The notes under the pieces: model-generated | Databases searched by the model: none | What the model was told of the DNA's origin: nothing | Seen by the model: the letters and a program-made list of their open reading frames with translations, nothing else | NCBI GenBank assembly: GCA_963966185.1 | Contig: CAWZYM010000392.1 | Span: 597,001-661,000, forward strand | Direction: 5' to 3' | Length of the DNA stretch: 64,000 nt | From: Rhabditoides inermis | Lineage: Eukaryota; Nematoda; Chromadorea; Rhabditida; Rhabditidae | Shown: positions 1-10,781 of the stretch, in pieces | Numbering within the stretch: the first letter of the stretch is position 1 | How the letters are laid out: every line of letters starts with the position of its first letter | Made by a program: the position numbers and the translations under genes

Positions 1-1435
1 TCATCATAACATTTCTCACCCTTGCTCTCATCGTCGACCGAATCGAGGACGTGCTTGAATCGGGCAATCATCTTCCAGATGAATGTGCGTTCGAATAGAC
101 CGCGCCCGCCGTCCTTCGCGTCATCCTCCTGCACAATTCACAATATAAAATAATAACAATTAAAAACAAAAGTACCTTCATTTTGGCTTCCTGCTTTGCC
201 CAGTACTTGCGGAGCTTCTTGTGTTGCAGGAACTGGTCCTCCCGCTGCTTGGGCAAAAGCGAGCACCACACTCCAATGCCCACAAACTTGTTGATCTCCT
301 GTCGCACAATGTCCACTTCCTAGAATATGAAGATTGAGAAGATATGAAGTCGAAAGTGACCTACCACAGAGTTGAACGAGTGTACGAGGAATGCGACGAT
401 GGCGCAGTGCTCTCCGCTGGTGAGAGCCTTGGCCTCCTCGCCCTCTCCAAGAGCAAGGCGACACACGCGGTGCAGGAACGACGGCCAGTGAGTAGCAGAC
501 TTCACAAAACACTAAAACAAAATATTCCATGTCGTACACCGTACCATTGAAATATACCTGCCAGGCGTTGATCCTCTCGCGGAACTTCTCGTTGACCATG
601 ACAATGATGGACATCACATGGGAGAGAGAAGAGCCCTTCAGATCATAGTTCGGCCACAGATAGCACTCCAAGTATTGGCTAAAATAGACAAAATTAAAAT
701 GTATATTTAACACACACAAAAAAAATGAACACCTGAACTCTAGCATGACTATCTTCTTGGGGTTGAACTCGCTGCTCTTGAGCTCATGCTCGTAAATCGT
801 GTCAATCAACTCGGCACTGAACGGCTTGTGATCCTGCGTGAACGGAGCCCAATACTGGCTAGCAATCTGAAACAACAATAACATTGCTAAAAAAAACATT
901 TCGAAGCAAAAAGAAAACCTCCGTGATGGAATCTTTCTGCATCGCCGAGAGGGTCACTGTGCCACTGGTTCCGGCTCGCTGGCCCTTTCCACCTGAATTA
1001 TACAACTTAATTATACTCACATATACACATATATAATTGAAAATATACGTATGCACACTTTAAATAGTATGTATGCCCGAGCTATCACAAAATTGTGTTT
1101 GCATGCATCTTTGGTTTTTTTCTAAACCAAACATGAACATGGTTAAGTGAACATGATGAACATAAATATAATATCATAACTCACAAGATTGAAACACTTA
1201 AGTTCAACGCTATGAAAGTAACTGTTCAAAAAACTGTCCTAAGCCTTCATATTATATCTAACTGTTAAAATAGATAACATACGATATATCAATTCTACTA
1301 TGTTTAACTGTTTCCAAATTACTTTAAAACGACACTTATGCGTGCACGATATGGTTTTGATCTACGGTAGTAATTAAAATGTATTTTCGACCCACTCTCA
1401 TCCTTCGCTTTTCCTCCGCCCTTCTTCACCGCCAT
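1..1435 (-). CDS. emb-4: Aquarius intron-binding spliceosomal helicase, N-terminal part (partial)
   Basis: Spliced exons read from the right: a basic start (MAVKKGGGKAKDE), then TLSAMQKDSITEIASQYWAP, IYEHELKSSEF, MLEFSQYLECYLWPNYDLKG, MVNEKFRERINAW, HCAIVAFLVHSFNSVEVDIV and LRKYWAKQEAKM. The order and the blocks MLEFSQYLE-YLW, MVNEKFRE and the K-LRK-W block are those of the N-terminal armadillo-like region of Aquarius (human AQR, C. elegans EMB-4). In that family the protein is an SF1 RNA helicase of the intron-binding complex, joining the spliceosome and linking splicing to other RNA pathways in the nucleus. The helicase motifs lie beyond the left edge, so the gene is cut by the window. Introns are about 50-60 bp apart from a roughly 420-bp first intron (about 1000-1420). 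The start ATG at 1435 is chosen because it opens the first exon in frame with the family-like sequence. The neighbour at 2031 is divergent. The family call is secure; exact exon edges are by eye. Confidence 0.88.
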
Positions 1436-2030
1436 TTCGAGGCTGGGGGTAGAAGATGCCTGGAAAACACAGTGTATCAGTTACAATAACATAATTAAAA
1501 AAAAACAATAAATCGATAAACAACAACACAAGGTATGCTTCTAGGCAAAATATGCCAGCAGCCATCCAACATTCAAATTTCGAAATTGTGTATCCCAGAA
1601 AGTGTTGCACTAAAGTTCACAGTTAACGAAATTCTCACGAACACTATAAAAAATTGAATTCAACAATTTTTAAAACCATCAAACAGTTTAATAAATTATA
1701 AAATGTGATAGGATATAATTTCGTGTGTAGCATGTATTTCTGGAAACATTACATCTTCCAGTTTAACTATTCTACCGATAAAATCAGTTCTAAACTTTGC
1801 ATTTTTACGCCAGGAGTGTTGAATGTTTTACGTAGTTGTGACATAACAAACAAGGCGCCAATTCCACTTTGAACAACTTTTCCATGTTTTTGTGTGTGTT
1901 TTGGTAGTTATTTTCAACCGACATCGTTACATTATGTACGTTGATGTTGATGATAAGAAGAAAAGTTTATGATTGCAGCTTGCATTATCCAAAAAGACCA
2001 GAGCAGAAGTATTTGGAGAAGCGCACTGGG
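1436..2030. promoter_or_regulatory. Divergent intergenic region between emb-4 and the chromodomain gene
   Basis: This 595-bp AT-rich stretch separates two divergently transcribed genes, so it must hold both promoters. No TATA box or clear factor site stands out. Near its right end TTGCAG (1973-1978) looks like a splice or spliced-leader acceptor about 50 bp before the ATG at 2031. Confidence 0.4.
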
Positions 2031-4098
2031 ATGTCGCGCCGTCAGAGTCGTTCGGCTGTGCCGGTGGCAGAGATGATAGATAGTGAGGGAACGGACAATG
2101 GAGACGAAGAACAGAGCAGCGGAACGGAGTATGAGGTAACATAAATTCTATATATGCGCGTGTTACGTTGAGGATTTCAGGTGGAGTGCTTGCTGGAAAA
2201 GAGGAAGCAGGTCGATGAAACCGAGTACCTTGTGAAATGGAAGGGCTTCCCGGAGGAAGAGAGCACCTGGGAGTTGGTACGTATCTTCGTTTGACTTTTT
2301 TTGTTTGTTATTTGTAGCAACGATCTTTTTATAGCGTTCGAACATTGCCAGTGACGTGATCGATGCGTTCGAGAAGTTGGAGTTGGAAAAGCAAATTAAG
2401 GCTGGACAGGATAAGGTACAAATATATTTTGTTGCTCTTAGTTCTGTTTAAAGAATATGTTTTTTTTCAGGATCAATCTATCGTTCAATCGACTCCCGTC
2501 CACAAAACAAAGGTAAGATGGCTTCAAGTTACACATGTTTTAGTGGGTGTTCAATGTCCTCTATCCAGACTCGTCTGAAAGCCGAGGGAAACACTCCGCT
2601 ACGCTCGTCGCCCCGTAACACACTCAAAAACGAGGTGCGCCAGAGCAACTATTGATCAGATGATGTTGTGTTGCAGATGTTGACTAGCTCCTCAATCGCT
2701 TCGACATCTCGCAAGGAGCGCGACCGCCCTCCCACTCCTCCCAACGACCCTCCCGAGGGACGCTCTCCCGTCAAGAGACTGCGACGCACTGCCAACCAGG
2801 TGTGTTGCTCGAATTGATAATTGATACTTTATGCATGTTGATGATAGGAGCCTGTGAAGCCCCCAACTCCTGAGCAGAAGACGCGCGGTAAGAAGGCGAC
2901 GAAAAAGAAGACGAACCTCGACGAATCTGTGGAGCTGATTGTGAGTCATCGTGTTGTTTTGTGAGTTGTGAATTATGTGTGTAGGAGATTCCGGATTCGC
3001 CGTCTCCCGTGAAGCCCCGTCGCGGTCGCCGCCCCGTTATCATCGAGACAACTGATGAGGAAATGGAGGTGCAAGAACAGGAGGTCGAACCCTTGAAGAA
3101 AACTCGCGGAAAGGGTCGAGGTAGTTTTGTTACTAATTACTAGAATATCAGTGACATGTTCTAATCAGGTCATGCTACTACGGAAAAGAAAGCAAAACGA
3201 GGAGAGAAAATTACGGTGGAAGAGACAGACGATAAACATGAGGAGAAGGAAAAGGAGAAAGCCCAGAGCGGATCCACGAGAAGCAGACTTCGGTGGGACA
3301 CTTATACTTTGATTTAAATTTAAAACCTTGTTACGGATGTGTTCGGCACTGTTACAACCGATAATACTAACATGATTACACTATAAATTCTAGCCGAGGA
3401 GGCGCAGCTGCTGCCCCCGACGAGGACAATGACTACTTCACTCCTGCTCCGTATACCCACAGTTTGTGCCATCATTTAAGTTCGATATACTCTTATACCT
3501 GAAATGTATTCAGCTTCAAAGCGCCGTGGTGTCAAAGTTACCATGAATGAGAAAGACCCGGAGGAGGAGGTGGAAGAAGAGGCTCCTGAGAACAAGAAGA
3601 CTACTGGAAAGGGATCGAAGCGCGCAAAGGCAGTTAAGAAGAACAAGGAAGAGAAGAACGAGGTTTGCTAGTTTGTTATTTTTAAGGTTTTTTCCTTTCT
3701 AACTAAGTTATAGGTTGATTTCCAGGATGAGGTGATTGCTGTGGATAGTGACGCTGATGATGAAGAGGAGATGGAGGAGGAAGAAGAGGTGGAAGCAACT
3801 ATCTCTCACATCGACACCCTGCAGAAGTCTGTTCGTGCAAAGAAAGAGAAGGAGGCGACAGATAATAAAACTGTCAAGGGCAAGAAAAAAGAAACTGCTA
3901 AAAAGAAGAAGCCTGCCAAGGAAAAGGTGTGACTGTATAGTAATATTGATATGTTCTAATTTGTGTATTTTTCAGACTCCCGACGATGTGGTGGATATAA
4001 CAGAGGACGACGAGAAGGCGTCGGCAGATGTACAAGAAGAAGACACTGACGAGGGAGATGCGGAGACGGGTGAAGAACAGGATGAGGCGAGGTACTGA
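2031..4098 (+). CDS. Chromodomain protein with a long lysine/acid-rich tail
   Basis: The start is taken at ATG 2031 (MSRRQSRSAV), about 50 bp after an acceptor-like TTGCAG. After an acidic leader a chromodomain follows over two exons: YEVECLLEKRK, then TEYLVKWKGFPEEESTWEL, then SDVIDAFEKLE. The Tyr of YEVE, the Trp of KWKG and the Phe after it occupy the aromatic-cage positions that bind methyl-lysine in HP1/Polycomb-type domains, so the cage looks intact. The rest is low-complexity: PVKR/RGR patches, many Lys runs and Glu/Asp tracts, ending DEEEMEEEEEVEA, KKKETAKKKKPAKEK and EDTDEGDAETGEEQDEA. No chromoshadow domain is visible. If the last exon is not spliced it ends at TGA 4096-4098; if the GT at 4092 is used as a donor, the frame continues into the CAP-G exons. 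It is therefore either a separate upstream cistron or the N-terminal part of a fusion. Likely role: nuclear, chromatin binding. Confidence 0.75.
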
Positions 4099-4218
4099 TG
4101 TATAAATCGTTATTGCGATAACGACGTGTGCGCCGTCTCCGTCTCCTCTTGAATTCAATATGACATGTATAGCCGTTAATAAGAGGCTAAATTCCGTGCA
4201 ATGTATCCGTTGTTTGTA

Positions 4219-7200
4219 GTTGTGCAGCGACGCGGGAGCTGGCCCACATTGAGCGTCTGGTGTGCACTGCGATGCGCGGAGTGTTCGACAGCTCCTCCGA
4301 AAACACTGACCTCCCCAACAGCCTCCGACAAATGAAGAGCGCATACCTCAAGGTGGATAGAGAAAAGGAACAGAGACAATTATCCATCTCCTTCAGTACC
4401 TCAAGTGCGAGCACGTATCGCAGTTCGAGGCTCGCTCGTTCTTCTTCGAGAATCTGATGGTGCGCATCAACTACATGCTCGAGTCGACGGATCGACTCGA
4501 GGCCAGACAAAGAGTGCTGCGGGTGAGTGAGGATGAGGCGGTGCTAGGATGAGAGTTGATTGAAGCTGATCGCTCGCTGGGCGGTCGCTACCATCTACGA
4601 CATGGAACAAGAGGACGGCATCCCGGAGACAGCTGAGGACCCTGCGCTATTCGTATGCGAGTGCATTTCTCTGGTGTGTCTATTGAGTTTTCGAGTTATA
4701 CAACTCCTTCTATCTTGAGCTGAGCAATGCGAAGGAGGCGGCTGTTCGTCAGCAGCTGTGCTCTCTGATTGGATACCTGTTCCACGCGTCTGCCTACTAC
4801 GGCAAGCTGTCGATGGAGAGGCGCGTGAAGACGTGGGGACAGGAGTCGGACGAAGAGAAGCCCCACATGCTGTCACAGGAACTCAGGGAGAAGATCTACG
4901 CGGTGCTGAGGGAGAGACAGCACGACAAGGTAACACGATTTTTGTCATTTGTCGTTTTGAATGACATGATGATTTGGGATGTGTAGATGGTTCCTGTTCG
5001 CTGTGAGGTGATCCGCGCTGTGGCTGCCATCCAGGACGATCCCCTCGATAGGGAGTGGGCAGATGCGATAGAGAGGTCGCCCAAGGAAAGTGGGTGGAGG
5101 GTTTATGGATGGGATGATGAGAGTGTTTGAGTTGTGCTGATGGGCTGCCGTGACCTGGCGTGGGAGTGCCGTCTTGCCGCCCTCCAAGTGCTCCTCCCAC
5201 AAACGGATGAACACCTCGATAACCTAGTCGAGATGGCTCTCGGAGACAAGAGTGTCAAGGTAGGCTGAGCACGGTGATGTGTGAGAACAGGCGAGGTCAG
5301 GTGCGACGAGCTGCGATGCGTCGTATCGGAGTCACCGAGATGAAGTCGTTCACGAGTGGACAGCTGGTTGAGCTGCTCCATGGAACTATCTCGGATGCGG
5401 AGGCTCTCATCCGCGAGGGCGCTCACTCTCTTCTCCTCGCGCCCTGGATGAAGCAACTCTCTCAGATGTCGATCGACCAGCGGAAGAAGGGCGGAAAGGC
5501 TAAGAGACGCGAGGCAAGCGAGGAACTCACAGGTACGAGTAGTGAGTGAGAAATTAGGGGGATATGTGTTAAGACGAGGCTCTGGTGGCTGCTATGCTGG
5601 AGAAGGAGGACAAGAAGGATAGTGGAGTGATCGCCGATGCCCTCACTGACCTCGCAATGGCACTCGATGTGCACGTGTTCACTGATACCGAGGTGCGAGG
5701 TAGCAATAGAGGACACAAGGGAGATCTGGTTTCAGAAGTGCACGACCATCCTCGAGCACGCCCTAGATGTGCACAGGGAGGAGAACGGTCTGACGGCTGA
5801 TCACGCACCCATGACGGATATGGTCAAGGTATGTGTGAAGTGTGAGCATTGACTTGATGGCGTGTCATGCAGGCGTTGTTGTGCGACCGAGACGGACCGC
5901 CGAGACTGCTCCACGCCGGAAACTACAAACAGATCCTCAACCGCCAGCTCAGTGCCACCCAACAGGCTCGCATGAGCTGGATGTGGAGGACTGTGGTCAG
6001 TATTATATGCGTGTGTCTTGTAGATACACGTTGTCGTTTCAGCTCGACTACTGCTGGGACAAGGCGGGCGATAAGGTGGACAGGAAGGAGAGCATCCACA
6101 GACTCGCCCCCACTCTCAAGGACGCTGTCGGCATGACCAAGAGGTGCGACTTATTTCCAGATTGTATCACGGTTGTTATGTTAGACTGCAAGAGCTGGAT
6201 CCTCTGGCGGACGCGGATGACACGCAGGCAGTCAGTGCCAACTCGAGGCTGCGCAGGTGGGCGAGCGAGACTGGATGGGGAAAGAGTTGATGATTGAGGT
6301 TCACGATCGTACAGCTGCTGGGAGCCATGGAGAGAATGGACATTGTCGAGCCGGTGGGGAGACGCGATTGGATCGCGCTGCTCAAGTCTCTGGTGGAGAC
6401 GAGGGACGGCGAGGTGCACAAGAAGATCTGCGATCAAGTCATGCGACAACTCGCCCAACACGTGTGGGGCACGGATGCGGATGTGAGTGGGGGGGAAGAG
6501 GGGAGTGCATGGGGTGGTTGCAGGCGGCGCTCTCCTACCTCTGCGACATCACTTCCATCCGCGTCCATCGCGCACTCAATCCCAATGCCACCCTCATGGA
6601 GCAGACCATCTCGCTGGGAAACGAGCCGACTGGAGAGTCGCCAGTGGAAGAGGTGGGAAAGGAGAAGGAAGAGAGAGAGAGAGAGAGAGCGAGAGATAGA
6701 GAGAGAGAGAGGGAGGGAGAAAGAGAGAGAAACACGGTGTATTGCAGGACGAGGCTGTGCGACGTCAATGTCTCATGCTCATCAACTCTGTCTTCAAGAC
6801 TGGTCTAATAAAGAAGCTCAACCCAATGGTGCTTGGACTCTACGAGCAAGTGGTACGTGGAAATGTTTTTATTCGTAATATTTTTCATAAGTTGTGTGTT
6901 GTATTGCTATCTTTATATAAGAATGAATTAATCTGCTTCTGAAAAAAGTGTTACGGTAGGAAAATGAAAATACTGTATGAAAATATTATCGTATTGCAAA
7001 AATAAGGACTACTGTAGGGAAATAGTTTGATCTTTGAAAATAATGGTTACTGAGCTACTTTAGAAAAATAATTTGATTTTACGAAAAAGAGACATTGAGT
7101 ATTATAGGAGAATAATTTGATCTTCTTGCAAAAATAAGGTATACTGTAGGAAAATAATATCATATTGCAAAAGTAAGGACTACGGTAGGAAAATAGTTTT

Positions 7201-7395
7201 TTTTCTTCTTAATTTTTTGAACAGAAAAAAGTGACACAAATTTGAATAAAAAATAATTCAATTTCAAATCCTAATAACTTTTCTCGTTAAATATATAATT
7301 CACAGGTGGAGAAGTGTTGCACGTCGCTGGACCCGCAGCAGCGTATTTGGGCATACGAGTGCGTGAGCATCATGGGAATGCACGAGGAAAAGGCT

Positions 7396-7444
<49 letters not shown>

Positions 7445-10016
7445 CTAGACTCACGTTCTCCGGTTCAGGTGGCTGCTTCCAAGGTACCGATGCTTATCCG
7501 CGGACTCGCCATTCCTGAAATGGAACCCGATGAGAAGGTGGGTGGATGGCAAGTATTTATGAGCAGATGGAATGGTATGATTTCAGAGTACCATAATGTA
7601 CATGCTCACGGATCAGATTGTTTCCCATGGATATGACAAGGTAAGGGACGTTATAGGATAATCTCACTCTTGGACATGTTCTTGCAGGTGCAAATCTGGG
7701 CGACGAGTGGGGTGACGCACAAGGAGCTGACGGAGGATCCTCGCTGGGCCGCCGTCGCCACCAACGGAAAGCTCGAGATCATGGACATGCTCATTCCGTT
7801 CGCCGATATTGACAGGGTGAGGGAGAGGTAGATGGCGGGGAAGGGAGATGATTGTGGTGGAGTATAGGACACTCAACTGGCTCGCGCGGCGTTCGAAAGT
7901 GTGTGCAAGATCCTGCTCAACTCGGAGAGAGACCGCCCACAGTGGAAGGACGCTGTCTCCAACATCATCCTCAAGTGAGTATAGATGGAGATGGAGCGGG
8001 AGGAAATGCGTACAAAGTACCTTTGCTGCCCAACGGACCTTAATCTCTGCAGCATGTTCCGTCTCAAGTCTGGCGCCGACCTGCAGTTGAAGGCCATGCT
8101 CGGAGCGTTCATCCCCATCTTCGCCAGTCTGAACAGGTTGATAGGAGGAGAAGGAGGAGGAGGGGATAGGAAGTGTTTTTCAGATTCAACCAGCACTTAC
8201 TGGTGGGTTCGTTCATGCAGCTCATCGACTGGGTGCGCCACGCGGACAACGTCATGGACGAGGATCTCGCGATGGTGCGTCCTCTCTCTTCTCTCTATCC
8301 CAATAATCCATTCAGATGGAGGTGGATCGTGCGTGTTCCTATATTGTGTTCATCACGTCCGAGGGTGTTCTCTCCGAAAATGCTGCCGGCAGAAATGTGA
8401 GTAGAAGAATAGGGACCAATAGGACGGGCATGTTTTCAGATGGATGCCGCCCACGTAGTACTGCTCAAGAAGATTCTCACGCACCTCCTTGAGAACCCCG
8501 AGGACAGCTACTGGACACAACTCTATGCAAAGGTACTAGTTTATTGGAGACATGATCGAGTATATTGGGTTAGTTGAGTGATGAGTTTGTTCCGAGTGCA
8601 GCTTCAAGTCTGAATAGCGTTGAGTTCTCGTCCGTGTTCTTCTGCCCTCTTACTCGGCCGCTCCTCTTCTTCCCTGTCCTGCTGTTCTTCCGTCTTTTCT
8701 ATTATTTGTTCTGCTGCTTCCGCATCGGTCCCTTTCTTTTCCCCACTTCTACTTGCTTTCGGCCGCATCGGTTCCACACTAATTTCTCCGTCTGCCATAT
8801 CACAGTGATAAACGCGCGAGTCGTGCGTGTAATTGGTCTTGTGGTATAGATACACTCCATAGCAGATAAGGTAGTTGAGAAGAACCTAGAAGCGGTGATT
8901 ATGCAAGGGGCTTCAGATAGAGAGAACCACCTCGGGCACGCTCTCCCACTCGCAGATGGTTTGCGTGGCCAGGTAGATGTTGACGAGGGCACGAACGATA
9001 ACAAATAGAAGGGTGTAGAGGAGGAATATATGGAGGAGAACAATGGTCGTCACTGTACACACCGCACTCGCCAATGGCGCCGGCACACTGCGGGTCTACA
9101 ATACAACACACATGACGAGCACCCCTGGCACAGTGCTCACCACCACTCGATTGCAGTGGTTCGACACGGACTCGAATGAGATTCCTGAATTCTCGAATCA
9201 AAATTATTCAAAATAAGGTGCACCTTGAGTGAAGGCGAGTTTGATGAATTGACGAGCCCGCCGCGCGAGTGTTGTCATTCTGCGAGAATGACCATGCGGT
9301 CCTCATCAGCCCTCATTTCAGTCGGCCTCGCTGCTCGAGATGGATGGTCTGTCGAAGGAACGCGCGGATGAAATGCTGGCAATGTGCGAGGAGGTGACCG
9401 ACGTGAGTCGTCAGCCCGGAGACACATCCACAATTTTTTGTGTTACAGAATCTGGTGGGAGAAGGCATTCCGGTCCGGTCCAAGCTGGTGCAATCACTCA
9501 AGCAACTCACCAAAAGAATCGAGCAGCACATGGAGCGACTGCAGGAGAAGGTACATTGGGGTATTAGGTTTATCATGAGTAATAACTTGTTGTGTTTGTT
9601 GCAGGCTGACACAGATGGAGATGATGCGGTATCGACAGTCGAGTCTGTCATCAGCTCCATTCCTTCCACCATCACAACTGCCACCACCACTGCAACTACA
9701 ACCAAGAAGTCGAAGAAGAAGAAGAAGGTAGAATCGTTGTGTGGATTCCTGCTGAAGAGTTGTTTCAGGCGCAGCCAAGCAAACCTGGGAAGAGCGCGCG
9801 GGTGCTAGCAGACGAGGTGCTGAATCAGGAGGACAAGGATGAGGAGGTGGGGAGTGACTGGCTGGATAGAGAGAGAGAATGGAGAGTGTCTAGGACGAGT
9901 GTCTGGTGCTGAAGGAGGAAGTGGAGGCGCCGAAGAAGCGGAGAGGCGCCCGCCGGCAGAAGGCCAAGCCCACCAAGCCACAAGATGACAGTGATGAGGA
10001 AGAGATGGAGGAGTGA
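4219..10016 (+). CDS. capg-1: Condensin subunit CAP-G (HEAT-repeat)
   Basis: About 20 short exons encode a HEAT-repeat protein matching CAP-G in order. Early blocks are MKSAYLKYLKCEHV and FFFENLMVRINYMLES; then MVPVRCEVIRAVAAIQDDP, AWECRLAALQVLLPQTD, SVKVRRAAMRRIGV and AHSLLLAPWMKQL; later VRRQCLMLINSVFKTGL, RIWAYECVSIMGMHEEKA, VPMLIRGLAIPEMEPDEK, MFRLKSGADLQLKAMLGAFI and LVGSFMQLIDWV. Human CAP-G has the same succession, including the block around 'RNLAVLCLGCCGLQN'. The C-terminus is basic then acidic (KKRRGARRQKAKPTK, DDSDEEEMEE) and ends at TGA 10014-10016. CAP-G is the HEAT kleisin-binding subunit of condensin, acting in mitotic and meiotic chromosome compaction. The start is unsettled: the first exon follows an acceptor at 4218, the first in-frame Met is at 4271, and splicing from the chromodomain exon keeps frame. 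Introns hold (GA)n, (CT)n, an AT-rich repeat and a nested opposite-strand gene. Confidence 0.85.
6670..6733. repeat. (GA)n microsatellite in a capg-1 intron
   Basis: A GAGAGA run with a few interruptions (GAGC, GATA, GGGA) fills most of a short intron between the exon ending near PVEEV and the exon starting DEAVRRQ. Confidence 0.85.
6945..7205. repeat. AT-rich degenerate tandem repeat in a capg-1 intron
   Basis: Inside the 453-bp intron 6853-7305 the words GCAAAAATAAGGACTACTG, TAGGAAAATAATTTGAT and TATTGCAAAA recur about every 50 bp, at least five times, with divergence between copies. The spacing and conservation are judged by eye. Confidence 0.6.
7398..7439. repeat. (CT)n microsatellite in a capg-1 intron
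   Basis: About 21 uninterrupted CT dinucleotides lie in the short intron after the exon coding MGMHEEKA and form much of its polypyrimidine tract. Confidence 0.9.
8540..8545 (-). terminator. Poly(A) signal AATAAA of the nested gene
   Basis: AATAAA on the minus strand about 60 nt downstream of the nested gene's stop and only 7 bp inside the capg-1 intron, so the nested transcript would end near the host splice donor. Confidence 0.65.
8604..9278 (-). CDS. Small membrane protein nested in a capg-1 intron
   Basis: The whole gene lies on the opposite strand of capg-1 intron 8533-9321. Exons in order: MTTLARRARQFIKLAFTQ (from ATG 9278), ISFESVSNHCNRVV, then TRSVPAPLASAVCTVTTIVL leading through a hydrophobic stretch (HIFLLYTLLFVIVRALVNIY) to CEWESVPE, and last VLLNYLICYGVYLYHKTNYT followed by a charged tail (GEKKGTDAEAAEQIIEKTEE, EEERPSKRAEEHGRELN) to TGA 8604. 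That gives roughly 180 residues with one strong and one weaker hydrophobic segment, an N-glycosylation sequon (NYT) and an acidic/basic C-terminal tail. Introns of about 45-50 bp have GT-AG ends and keep frame, and an AATAAA lies on this strand at 8540-8545, about 60 nt past the stop. I do not recognise the family. The nested position means it is transcribed against capg-1. Confidence 0.65.
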
Positions 10017-10764
10017 CTCGCTTTGAGCGTTATGTATTTACAGTGTAGACCATTTTATACTCATGTGGCTTCATATTCTGACGCGGTGTGGTGGGATCTC
10101 ATTGAGGATGTTTTGTGTTTTAACTATTTCCGCGTGGAATGAACAATAAATGTTTGATTTGGCAATATGCTTGATGGCGGAATGAGTGCCAACGTGGATT
10201 CGGGCATTGTGAATTGATAACGGGTTTAGCCAAGATATACTGGCATAGTGTGTCCTTATCACACGCAGATTATTGTGAAATTGATAGCGACTATGACATT
10301 AATGTGATATTTGATCATAAAAATAAGGCCAATTTGAAATGAATCATGAGGATGTATGATGATTCACTTGACATCTTCATCTCGCAAATAAGTGGTTGTG
10401 GGTGTCATTAAGCATGGCATGACATGATACTGATAATAGTACTACCCGTGGGGGTGGAAAACAACCAAGTTCACATTTTATTGTATCAAAACTATAGGAT
10501 AGTATACACTCTTATACGCAAACTCTATATATATTTGGAACATGTATATTGGTGACACGGTGCTACGATAAGGCTTGCAACGTGATCGGGTTTGATTATC
10601 ACGAGCGAAGATCCGCTTTCGAGAAACTTACACTGCCACGTTCACTGCTACTGATAAGGTGATGCTATAAAACAAGCCAACCTGTTGATCCTGCATCAGT
10701 CCGCTGCTCTTCTCTGTTTGTTGAACACTTTTTTTTACCCAAACGATTTACTTTTATCGTGCAC
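10017..10764. other. Intergenic region between capg-1 and the left protease gene
   Basis: About 750 bp of mixed sequence with the capg-1 3' end (AATAAA near 10143, in 'acaataaatg') and, in its last 120 bp, the protease promoter. No ORF worth calling. Confidence 0.5.
10650..10672 (+). promoter_or_regulatory. GATA site plus TATA box of the left protease gene
   Basis: ACTGATAAGG (10650-10659) is a full match to the intestinal GATA-factor (ELT-2-type) consensus known from C. elegans, and TATAAAA follows at 10666-10672, about 110 bp before the start codon. This predicts strong gut expression, which fits a digestive pepsin-like protease. Confidence 0.6.
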
Positions 10765-10781
10765 ATTGTATAATTGTAGGT

